DNA of 64,000 nucleotides, from positions 620,001-684,000 of the forward strand of contig JADJLZ010000001.1 in assembly GCA_016709875.1 (NCBI GenBank). Direction: 5' to 3'. The DNA is from Planctomycetota bacterium (GTDB lineage Bacteria > Planctomycetota > UBA1135 > GCA-002686595). Made by a program: the position numbers and the translations under genes. Of the stretch, positions 8,669-16,354 are shown piece after piece. The notes below the pieces were generated by a model that worked only from the letters and a program-made list of their open reading frames with translations, did not search any database and was not told the origin of the DNA. The first letter of the stretch is position 1; each line of letters starts with the position of its first letter.

Positions 8669-9706
8669 ATGGGTGTGATCGACTGGTTCAAGCGCGGTGT
8701 CGGCGAGTTGATGATCGCGCGTCCCGACGATGCCAAGGGCTTCGTCGTCTGGAAGCACCCCGACCCGACCATCCCGATGAAGTCGCAGCTCACGGTCATG
8801 GCCGACGAGCTCGCGGTGTTCATGCGCGACGGCAAGGTCGTGGGAACGCTCGGACCGGGCCGCCACACGCTCGACAGTTCGAACATCCCCTTCCTGTCCA
8901 ACCTCGTCGACAGCTTCACCGGCGGGCGCCTGTTCATCACCGAGGTCTTCTTCGTCACCACGCGCGAGAACACCGGCGTGCGCTTCGGCGGCCCGATCGG
9001 CAACGTCGAGGACCCCAAGAGCGGGATCCCGGTCGAGACGATGGTGCACGGCGAGTTCAGCTTCCGCGTGACGAACCCCGAGCAACTCCTGATCGGCCTG
9101 GTCGGCACCGGCCGGACGAACGGCGACCAGGTTCCCGACTGGATGAAGGAGCAGGTGCTGAAGGTCCTGCGCGACCGCATCAGCGAGCTGTGCGTCAAGA
9201 ACAAGTGGCCGCTGCTCGACGTGACCTCGGGCGCCTACACCGAGGAGGTCGAACAGACCGCGCTCGGCGCCCTGGACGCGCACGTCGCCACCTACGGCAT
9301 CAAGATCGTGCGCCTGGGCAACTTCGTGATCGCGATCCGCGAGGAAGACGCCGCCAATCTGAAGAAGCTCTACACGGACGCGGCCTACCTGCGCACCGTC
9401 GGCGGCGTCGGCGCGTACCAGCAGTTCGCCGCGGGCAAGGCGATGATGGGTGCCGGCGAGGGCATGGCCAAGGGCGGCGGCGCTGGCGGCGAAGGCTCAG
9501 GCGCGCTCGCGGGCGCGGGCCTGGGCGTCGGCATGGGCATGGCGCAGATGATGATGAACCAGCAGAACCAGCAACGCGCCGCGCCTCCGGCTGCGCAGGG
9601 CCAGGCCCCCGCGACTGGCGCGGGGTTCTGCACACAGTGCGGCACGGCCCTGGGAGCCGGCGCCAAGTTCTGCGGCCAATGCGGCACCAAGGTGCCCGGC
9701 AGCTGA
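8669..9706 (+). CDS. SPFH-domain protein with C-terminal zinc ribbon (YdjI-like)
   Basis: The 345-residue protein has an SPFH/Band-7-type domain over about residues 20-250, including a VEDPKSGIPVETMVHGEFSFRV-type beta core. A Gly/Ala/Met-rich linker follows, then a double-CxxC ribbon at the very end (CTQCG ... CGQCG). This layout is that of B. subtilis YdjI and the so-called virion core protein family. SPFH proteins form membrane-associated oligomers. A good ribosome binding site (GGGAGGT) precedes the ATG by 7-8 bases. It is divergent from the zinc-ribbon membrane protein across 133 bases that must hold both promoters. Confidence 0.85.
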   Translation: MGVIDWFKRGVGELMIARPDDAKGFVVWKHPDPTIPMKSQLTVMADELAVFMRDGKVVGTLGPGRHTLDSSNIPFLSNLVDSFTGGRLFITEVFFVTTRENTGVRFGGPIGNVEDPKSGIPVETMVHGEFSFRVTNPEQLLIGLVGTGRTNGDQVPDWMKEQVLKVLRDRISELCVKNKWPLLDVTSGAYTEEVEQTALGALDAHVATYGIKIVRLGNFVIAIREEDAANLKKLYTDAAYLRTVGGVGAYQQFAAGKAMMGAGEGMAKGGGAGGEGSGALAGAGLGVGMGMAQMMMNQQNQQRAAPPAAQGQAPATGAGFCTQCGTALGAGAKFCGQCGTKVPGS

Positions 9707-9724
9707 GCGCGGGGCAGCGCTCGA

Positions 9725-11047
9725 CTATCCGCGGCGCAGCTCGCTCTCGGCCTGCTGCGCCGCGCGCCTTCCGGCTTCGACGTCGATGCGCGAGAGCAGC
9801 AGCGCACCGACACCGAAGAACGCGATCAGCGGCAGGATTCCCGCGCGGCTGCTGCCGGTCCACTGGATCGCGAGCGCGAAAGCCGCGGGTCCGAGCACAG
9901 AGCTGAAGCGCTCGAGGATCCCGAACAGCCCGAAGTACTCGCCCGCCTTGTGCGCGGGGATCATGCTCGCGAAGAGCGAACGCGAGAGCGCCTGGCAGCC
10001 ACCCTGCACGAGACCGACGCCGCCCGCGACGAGGTAGAACTCCGCGACCGTCGTCATGCGCCAGGCCAGCACGCACACGAGCATGTAGACGAACAGGCCG
10101 AGCATGATCGCGCGCTTGGCGCCGATCTTCGAGGCCAGCCAGCCGAAGGCGAACGCGCAAGGCACACCGACGAACTGCACCAGCATCACCGGCACGATCA
10201 GCGCCTTGCCCTCCAGGCCGATGTCCGCGCCGTAGAGCGTCGCCATGCGGATGATCGTGTTGATCCCGTCGCCGTAGATCAGCATCGCGAGCAGCAGCAG
10301 GAAGGCCGAGCGGTAGCGCGGAATCTCGCGCACGGTCTCGGCCAGGCGCACGAGCGCCGCGCGCACGCTCGAAGTCCCCGGCTGCTCGTCGCTCTCGAGC
10401 GTTCGCTCGGGCTCGCGCACACGCCGGAAGAGCGGGATCGAGAATAGCACCCACCACACCGCGACCGAGACGAAGGAGAGACGCGCGGGCAGCGTCGAGT
10501 CCGGCGCGACGCCCAGCCACTGCGGATGCGTGATCAGCAGCACGTCGAGCAGCAGCAGCGTGCCCCCGCCCAGGTAGCCCAGCGCGTAACCCGCGGTCGA
10601 GACGCGGTCGAGTTCGTCGGGCTTCGCGATCGAGGGCAGCAGCCCGTCGTAGAAGACGAAGCTCCCCGCGACCCCGACGTTCGCCAGCGCGAAGAGCCAG
10701 CCGCCCAGGTTCCAGTCCCCGCGTTCGAGGAAGAACATCGCAGCGGTCGCGCCCGCGCCCAGCGCGAGAAAAAGCGCGAGCAGCGGCTTCTTGCGCGCAG
10801 AGGTGTCGGCGATCGCTCCGAGCAGCGGGCCGCAGACCGCGATCGCGAACATGCTCGCCGCCGTCAGCACGGTGTAGCGTTCGAGCACGTCGGTGCGCCC
10901 CGCCGCGAGCACGTCGCGGTAGTAGAGCGGGAACACGGCCGTCACGATCGTCGTGAAGAAGGCCGAGTTGGCCCAGTCGTACAGCGCCCATGCACGCAAT
11001 TCAGGCCGGTGCAGGGCGAGTCGCTCGAGCAGTCGGCGCTGGGTCAT
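9725..11047 (-). CDS. MFS transporter, UMF1/ATG22 family
   Basis: The product is a 440-residue protein with about 12 membrane helices. The family signature RAWALYDWANSAFFTTIV lies at residues 18-35, followed by AVFPLYY. These are characteristic of the Atg22/UMF1 branch of the major facilitator superfamily, whose eukaryotic member exports amino acids from the vacuole; bacterial substrates are not established. A charged central loop (RVREPERTLESDEQ) separates the two six-helix halves. It is divergent from the prolyl oligopeptidase gene across 62 bases. Confidence 0.88.
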   Translation of the reverse strand: MTQRRLLERLALHRPELRAWALYDWANSAFFTTIVTAVFPLYYRDVLAAGRTDVLERYTVLTAASMFAIAVCGPLLGAIADTSARKKPLLALFLALGAGATAAMFFLERGDWNLGGWLFALANVGVAGSFVFYDGLLPSIAKPDELDRVSTAGYALGYLGGGTLLLLDVLLITHPQWLGVAPDSTLPARLSFVSVAVWWVLFSIPLFRRVREPERTLESDEQPGTSSVRAALVRLAETVREIPRYRSAFLLLLAMLIYGDGINTIIRMATLYGADIGLEGKALIVPVMLVQFVGVPCAFAFGWLASKIGAKRAIMLGLFVYMLVCVLAWRMTTVAEFYLVAGGVGLVQGGCQALSRSLFASMIPAHKAGEYFGLFGILERFSSVLGPAAFALAIQWTGSSRAGILPLIAFFGVGALLLSRIDVEAGRRAAQQAESELRRG

Positions 11048-11109
11048 GCAGGCCTCACGGTGCGAGGACGCTAGCCGCCGCGCGACTTTGAATCCATCCC
11101 GGACTCGCT

Positions 11110-13284
11110 ATGCTCGCGTGCATGCTGGCCCGTACCTCCCTGTTCGTCCTCGGCGCCGTCCTCCTCCCGATCCTCGGCTGCATGTCGACCCCCACGCCCG
11201 CGAGCGCTCCGCACCCCCGCGCCCTCCCTGCTCTGCCGCTGCGCTACCCCGCGACGCACAAGGGCGATGTCGTCGACGACTACCACGGCACCTTGGTCGC
11301 CGACCCCTACCGCTGGCTCGAGGACCCCGACTCGCGGGAGACGCAGGCTTGGGTGAGCGCGCAGAACGAGGTCACGCACTCCTTTCTCGACGCACTGCCC
11401 TCGCGCGCGGAGATCGAGCAGCGCATGACCCAACTGTGGAACTACGAACGCTGGGGCGTGCCGCAGCGCAAGGCCGGCAAGTACCTGTACCTGCGCAACG
11501 ACGGCCTGCAGAACCAGTCCGTGCTGTGCGTCGCTGACGCGCTCGAGGCTCCCGCGCGCGTGCTGCTCGATCCGAACGCGCTCTCGAAAGATGGAACGGT
11601 GGCGCTGGGCGACACCGAGCTCAGCGAAGATGGCCGTTTTCTCGCCTACATGCTCGCGGAAGCGGGTTCGGACTGGAACCGCATCCGCGTGCGCGACGTG
11701 GCGAGCGGTGCCGACCTGCCCGACCTCGTCGAATGGGTGAAGTTCTCCGGGCTCTCGTGGTCGCACGACGGCCGCGGTTTCTACTACAGCACCTTCCCCG
11801 AGCACGACACGACGGGCAAGGTCGCACTCAAGAACCAGCGCCTGTGCTTCCATGCCCTGGGCACCCCCAGCAGCGCGGATGCGCTCGTCTACGAACGCCC
11901 CGACCAGCCCGAGTGGGGCTTTGGCGCCTCGGTCAGCGACGACGGCGAACTGCTGGTGATCGGCGTCTCACAGGGCACCGACCAGCGCACGCGCATCTAC
12001 ACCCAGGACCTGCGCACCCCCGGCGCGAGCGTCGTGCCGCTGCTCGACGCCTTCGACGCCGAGTACCGCCCGCTGGGCAAGGTCGGCAGGGAGCTCTTCC
12101 TGCAGACCGACAAGGATGCCCCGCGCGGACGCGTGGTCGCCTGCGATCTGGCCACGCGCGCGCTGCGCGAGATCGTGCCGCAGAGCCCAGACACGCTCGA
12201 ATCCGCGCGTCTGGCCGGAGGCCGGCTCGTGTGTCTGTACATGAAGGACGCGCAGAACGAGTTGCGCGACTTCGAGCTCGATGGCAAACCGGCGGGCCGA
12301 CCCGGGCTGCCCGGCATCGGGTCGGTGGCCGAGATCGAGGGTCGCGCGGGCGAGGACGAGCTGTACCTCTCCTTCTCGAGCTTCTCCCGTCCGGCGGAGA
12401 TCTGGCGCTACCGCATCTCGCAGCGTGCCATGGAGCGCGTCTTCGCGCCCAAGACGGGCTTCTCACCCGACGAGTACGTCACGCGCCAGATCTTCGTCCC
12501 GAACAAGGACGGCACGCAGGTGCCGCTCTTCCTGTGCCACCGCCGCGGTCTGCGGCCCGACCTCGACACGCGCTGCCTGCTCTACGGCTATGGCGGTTTC
12601 GACATCAGCCTCAAGCCCAGCTTCAGCGTGGCCAACCTGGTCTGGATGGAGCGCGGCGGCGTGTACGCGCTGGCTTGCTTGCGCGGCGGCGGCGAGTACG
12701 GCCGCGAGTGGCACGAGGCTGGCACCAAGGAGCGCAAGCAGAACGTCTTCGACGACTTCATCGCGGTCGCGCAGTGGCTCGAGACGAACCACTACACGTC
12801 CGCGGCGCACCTTGCGATCCGCGGCGGATCCAACGGCGGACTGCTCGTCGGTGCCTGCATGACGCAGCGCCCCGAGCTCTTCGGCTGCTGCCTGCCAGCC
12901 GTGGGAGTGCTCGACATGCTGCGCTACACGCACTTCAGCATCGGCTGGGCCTGGGCCTCCGACTACGGCGATGCCGCGGACCCGGAGGCCTTCCGCTACC
13001 TCATGCGTTATTCGCCGCTGCACAACCTGCACGCGGGGACTCACTACCCCCCGACGCTGGTCACGACCGGCGACCACGACGACCGTGTCGTGCCCGCGCA
13101 CAGCTTCAAGTTCGCCAGCGCGCTGCAGGCAGCGCAGGGAGGGGACGCGCCCGTGCTGATCCGCATCGAGACACGCGGCGGACACGGAGCCGGCAAGCCT
13201 ACCGCGAGGCAGATCGAGGAGCTGGCCGACCAGTGGAGTTTCGCGGAGTGGGCGCTCTCGCGCTCGCGCTCCGGCGTGCGTTAG
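11110..13284 (+). CDS. Prolyl oligopeptidase (S9A), probably exported
   Basis: The 724-residue protein has an N-terminal hydrophobic signal ending in LPILGC, a marginal lipobox. A seven-bladed propeller follows (starting DDYHGTLVADPYRWLED, the family's opening motif), then a C-terminal alpha/beta hydrolase. The nucleophile is in GGSNGG (Ser at about 574), with the Asp in DHDDRVVP and the His in RGGHGAGKP. The enzyme cuts short proline-containing peptides. Its length matches typical POPs (about 700) plus a signal. A second ATG 12 bases downstream could be the true start. The stop overlaps the convergent receiver-domain gene. Confidence 0.93.
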   Translation: MLACMLARTSLFVLGAVLLPILGCMSTPTPASAPHPRALPALPLRYPATHKGDVVDDYHGTLVADPYRWLEDPDSRETQAWVSAQNEVTHSFLDALPSRAEIEQRMTQLWNYERWGVPQRKAGKYLYLRNDGLQNQSVLCVADALEAPARVLLDPNALSKDGTVALGDTELSEDGRFLAYMLAEAGSDWNRIRVRDVASGADLPDLVEWVKFSGLSWSHDGRGFYYSTFPEHDTTGKVALKNQRLCFHALGTPSSADALVYERPDQPEWGFGASVSDDGELLVIGVSQGTDQRTRIYTQDLRTPGASVVPLLDAFDAEYRPLGKVGRELFLQTDKDAPRGRVVACDLATRALREIVPQSPDTLESARLAGGRLVCLYMKDAQNELRDFELDGKPAGRPGLPGIGSVAEIEGRAGEDELYLSFSSFSRPAEIWRYRISQRAMERVFAPKTGFSPDEYVTRQIFVPNKDGTQVPLFLCHRRGLRPDLDTRCLLYGYGGFDISLKPSFSVANLVWMERGGVYALACLRGGGEYGREWHEAGTKERKQNVFDDFIAVAQWLETNHYTSAAHLAIRGGSNGGLLVGACMTQRPELFGCCLPAVGVLDMLRYTHFSIGWAWASDYGDAADPEAFRYLMRYSPLHNLHAGTHYPPTLVTTGDHDDRVVPAHSFKFASALQAAQGGDAPVLIRIETRGGHGAGKPTARQIEELADQWSFAEWALSRSRSGVR

Positions 13285-13685
13285 GCCGCGCGATCGCGCG
13301 GCTTGCCGGCGCGCTCGCCGACCAGCGCAGTCACGGCCGTGGCGAGCTCTTCGGGCTCGCAAGGGCGCAGCAGGTACTGCTGCGCACCGACGCTCTCGGC
13401 CTCGTCCCTGTAGGCTCGCGAGCGGTAGATCGCGGTGCTCAGCACCACCGGCAGGCTCGCGGGCTGGTACTTCGAGCGCAGTGTGCGGCAGATCTCGAAG
13501 CCGTTGCGACCCTCGAGCAGCACGTCGAGCACCACTGCGTCGGGCAGTTCGCGCGCGAGCGCCTCGAGCAAGGCCACGCCGTTGGTGAACAGGGTCACCT
13601 TGTACCCGGCGAGCTCGAGCGCGAGCTTGCGCGGCGTGGGGCTCTCCTGGCGGTCGTGCGCGAAGTAGACGGTCGACATGCTCAT
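13281..13685 (-). CDS. Single-domain response regulator (receiver) protein
   Basis: The 134-residue protein is a lone receiver domain with phosphoacceptor Asp54 in VVLDVLLEG and no output domain. Two usual features are altered: the acidic pair near residue 10 is reduced to one Asp (YFAHDRQE), and the conserved Lys before Pro is Arg (YLLRPCEP). Phosphorylation may therefore be atypical. Its ATG overlaps the TGA of the upstream PilB/GspE gene by 4 bases (ATGA), so the two are almost certainly co-translated and probably act together. Confidence 0.85.
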   Translation of the reverse strand: MSMSTVYFAHDRQESPTPRKLALELAGYKVTLFTNGVALLEALARELPDAVVLDVLLEGRNGFEICRTLRSKYQPASLPVVLSTAIYRSRAYRDEAESVGAQQYLLRPCEPEELATAVTALVGERAGKPRDRAA

Positions 13686-15547
13686 GCCCTCGCGGTGGCG
13701 TAGTGAACCTCGGCCAGCGTGGTCTCGCCGGCCAGGGCGCGCCGCAGGCCGTCCTCGCGCAGCGTCACCATGCCGTGCTCGACCGCCAGCGCGCGCAGCT
13801 CGTCCGCCCCGGCGTGGCGCCGGACGGCCGACCCGAGTTCGGCATCCAGGCTCATGATCTCGTACAACGCCAGGCGGCCGCGGAATCCGGTTCCGCCGCA
13901 CTCGGTGCAGCCCAGGCCCTCGTAGAACACCAGGTCGGGCGGGAGTTGCATGCGCGTCAAGAGCTCGCCGCGCGGGGCCGACTCCTGGCGGCAGGCGCGG
14001 CAGATGCGCCGCACGAGGCGCTGCGCGATGATCCCGCGCAGCGTGTCGGCCAGCAGGTAGGGCGCCAGGCCCATGTCGCACAAGCGCGTGATCGATTCGG
14101 AGGTTCCGACCGTGTGCAGCGTCGAGAGCACCAGGTGGCCCGTCAGCGCGGCCTGCATTGCGATCTCCGCCGTCTCCTCGTCGCGCACCTCGCCGACGAG
14201 CACGATGTCGGGATCCTGGCGCAGGATCGAGCGCAGCCCGCGCGCGAAGGTCAGTCCGATCTTCGGATTGACGTGGATCTGCGTCGCGCCCTCGAGCTGG
14301 TTCTCGACCGGATCCTCGACGGTGATGATCTTCGAGTCGGGTGCGTTCAGGTGCTGCAGCAGCGCGTAGAGCGTGGTCGTCTTGCCCGAGCCGGTAGGGC
14401 CCGTGGCGAGCACGATCCCCTCGCCGCCCTCGACCATGCGCTTGAGTGTCTCGAGTTCCGCCGGAGCGAGCGCGAGTGCCGAGAGGTCGAAGAGCTTGCG
14501 GCCCCCATCCATCAGACGGATCACGGCGCCCTCGCCGTAGAGCGTCGGCGTGGTCGCGACGCGCAGGTCGAGCCGACTGCCGTTGATCTCCACCTGCGCG
14601 CGGCCGTCCTGCGGCAGTCGGCGTTCGGCGATGTCGAGATTCGAGAGCACCTTCAGGCGCGCGATCACCGGGCGCACCCAGCTGCGCGGCAGCATCACGC
14701 GCTCGAAGAGCACGCCGTCGACGCGCAGGCGCACCTGCAGGCCGTCGTGGCGTGGTTCGAGGTGGATGTCGGAGGCGCCCGCGCCGTAGGCCTCCTCGAA
14801 GAGCGCGCGCACCATGCTGATCACGGGGCCCTGGATCTCGGAGGGCGAGGCGTTGTCTTCCTCGCGCTCGGGCTCGAGCTCGACACCCGAGCCGCTCTTC
14901 TCGCCCGCGGCGAGCAACTGCGAGAGCGGGTCGGTCACCTGCGTGCGCTGCGCGTGCGCATCGGCGAAGACCTCGTCGAGGCAGCGGCGGATCGATTCGG
15001 GCTCGGCGTGCACCGCCAGGACCGGCGTGCGCAGTTGCAGGCTCAGCGCGTCGACGTTGTAGACCTCGCTGGGGTCCTCCATCGCGACCGTGATCACCCC
15101 GGCGATGCGGTTCACCGCGATCGCTTGCAGTTGGCGCGAACGCGCCTCGCCCAGTTCGCGCGCAATGCTGCGGTCGACGATCTCGGGCGAGAGGTGCAGG
15201 CAGTGGACCTTGCCCTGGCTCTGCAGCGCGTTCGCAAGTTCTTCCTGCGTCACCAGACGCAGCGCGACCAGTGCCTGACCGAGCTTGAGCCCGCGCTCGA
15301 GGCGAAAGGACAGCGCTGCCTCGAGTTCGGCGGATGAGATCTTCCCCTGCGCGATCAGGATCTCGCCCAGTGGCGCGCGCTTGACAGGCGAGGAACTCGG
15401 AGTAGGGATGGCCACGTGGGGAGTGCCAGCCGGCCGAGGGGCCGGGCTGGATGCGCCAGACGTATCGGCTTCCACGTCTCCCCGATTGAGTCCGCGCCCC
15501 GTTTGCCGCACCCCGGATGTGCGGCTATCCTCGCAAGGGCAGCCCAC
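13682..15547 (-). CDS. Type IV pilus/type II secretion assembly ATPase (PilB/GspE)
   Basis: The 621-residue protein has an N-terminal MshEN-type domain (LGEILIAQGKISSAELEAAL, about 60-200) and a secretion ATPase domain. Walker A is GPTGSGKTT at about 383-391 and Walker B lies in DPDIVLVGEVRDEE. The His box LSTLHT and a tetracysteine zinc site (CRACRQ ... CTECGG) mark the GspE/PilB extension subgroup. It energises pilus or pseudopilus assembly at the inner membrane. The start is uncertain: the GTG used has an AAGGAA sequence 7 bases upstream, but the first 44 residues look disordered and an internal GTG at 15415 is possible. No other pilus genes are nearby. Confidence 0.93.
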   Translation of the reverse strand: MGCPCEDSRTSGVRQTGRGLNRGDVEADTSGASSPAPRPAGTPHVAIPTPSSSPVKRAPLGEILIAQGKISSAELEAALSFRLERGLKLGQALVALRLVTQEELANALQSQGKVHCLHLSPEIVDRSIARELGEARSRQLQAIAVNRIAGVITVAMEDPSEVYNVDALSLQLRTPVLAVHAEPESIRRCLDEVFADAHAQRTQVTDPLSQLLAAGEKSGSGVELEPEREEDNASPSEIQGPVISMVRALFEEAYGAGASDIHLEPRHDGLQVRLRVDGVLFERVMLPRSWVRPVIARLKVLSNLDIAERRLPQDGRAQVEINGSRLDLRVATTPTLYGEGAVIRLMDGGRKLFDLSALALAPAELETLKRMVEGGEGIVLATGPTGSGKTTTLYALLQHLNAPDSKIITVEDPVENQLEGATQIHVNPKIGLTFARGLRSILRQDPDIVLVGEVRDEETAEIAMQAALTGHLVLSTLHTVGTSESITRLCDMGLAPYLLADTLRGIIAQRLVRRICRACRQESAPRGELLTRMQLPPDLVFYEGLGCTECGGTGFRGRLALYEIMSLDAELGSAVRRHAGADELRALAVEHGMVTLREDGLRRALAGETTLAEVHYATARA

Positions 15548-15576
15548 GCGGAATTTCCTTCCCGATCCCCCCTTCC

Positions 15577-16353
15577 ATGCCGCAGCCGAGGAATCCCGCC
15601 CAGGACGCCGCTGGTACGTCCCGTGCGACGCGCGTCGTGTGCACGCTCCCGACCTACAACGAGTCCGAGAACATTCTGCTCCTCGCGCGCGAGTTGCTGG
15701 CGCTCGGACCGGAATTCGAGGTCCTGGTCATCGACGACAACTCCCCAGACGGCACCTGGAGGATCGTCGGCGAGGCGGCCCGCGCGGAGCCGCGCCTGCA
15801 CCTGCTGCACAGGACGCAGGACAGGGGACGCGGCCGCTCCGGACGCGACGGGTTTGCGCGCGCGCTCGAGATGGGTGCCGGGATCGTGATCGAGATGGAC
15901 GCGGACTGCAGCCACCAGCCGCGCTTCATCCCGCGCATGATCGAGGTGCTCGGCCCGCCTGAATCCGGCTGCGGCCTCGTGCTCGGATCGCGCGCGATCG
16001 CCGGTGGACTCGACGCCGACCGGGGCTGGACGCGGCGCCTGATCACGCGCCTGGCGAACTTCTACATCCGCGCGCTGCTCGGCGTGCGTGTGCGCGACTG
16101 CAATTCGGGCTTCCGCTGCTGGCGGCGCTCGACACTCGAGCGCATTCGCGCCAGCGAGGCCTTCTCTCCGGGCCCCGCGATCGTCCAGGAACTGCTCTAC
16201 AAGACCGCTCGCGAGGGAATCGGGATCGCAGAGGTCCCGATCGAGTTCAGCAACCGGCTGCACGGCCAGTCCACGCTCACGCTGCGAACGCTGATGCAGG
16301 GCTACACGGCTGTCTTGCGGCTGCGCTGGCTGAGCCTCACGGGCAGGCTCTGA
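15577..16353 (+). CDS. Family 2 glycosyltransferase, polyprenol-phosphate mannose synthase-like
   Basis: The 258-residue protein opens with VVCTLPTYNESENI and has VLVIDDNSPDGTW and the DxD-type motif MDADCSHQPRF. All are hallmarks of Dpm1-type enzymes, which move mannose from GDP-mannose to a polyprenyl phosphate at the membrane face. SGFRCWRR near 190 matches the family. It lacks the C-terminal membrane helices of longer members, as in the short Dpm1 form. The likely acceptor users are GT-C proteins, and the next gene, one base away, looks like one. Upstream in-frame codons overlap the divergent ATPase gene, so I used the ATG at MPQPRN. Confidence 0.88.
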   Translation: MPQPRNPAQDAAGTSRATRVVCTLPTYNESENILLLARELLALGPEFEVLVIDDNSPDGTWRIVGEAARAEPRLHLLHRTQDRGRGRSGRDGFARALEMGAGIVIEMDADCSHQPRFIPRMIEVLGPPESGCGLVLGSRAIAGGLDADRGWTRRLITRLANFYIRALLGVRVRDCNSGFRCWRRSTLERIRASEAFSPGPAIVQELLYKTAREGIGIAEVPIEFSNRLHGQSTLTLRTLMQGYTAVLRLRWLSLTGRL

Positions 16354-16354
16354 G

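Noticed and set aside
4000..12000. Possible horizontally acquired island or prophage
   Set aside because: No integrase, transposase, att-like repeats or composition change; all genes are chromosomal in type with similar base usage.
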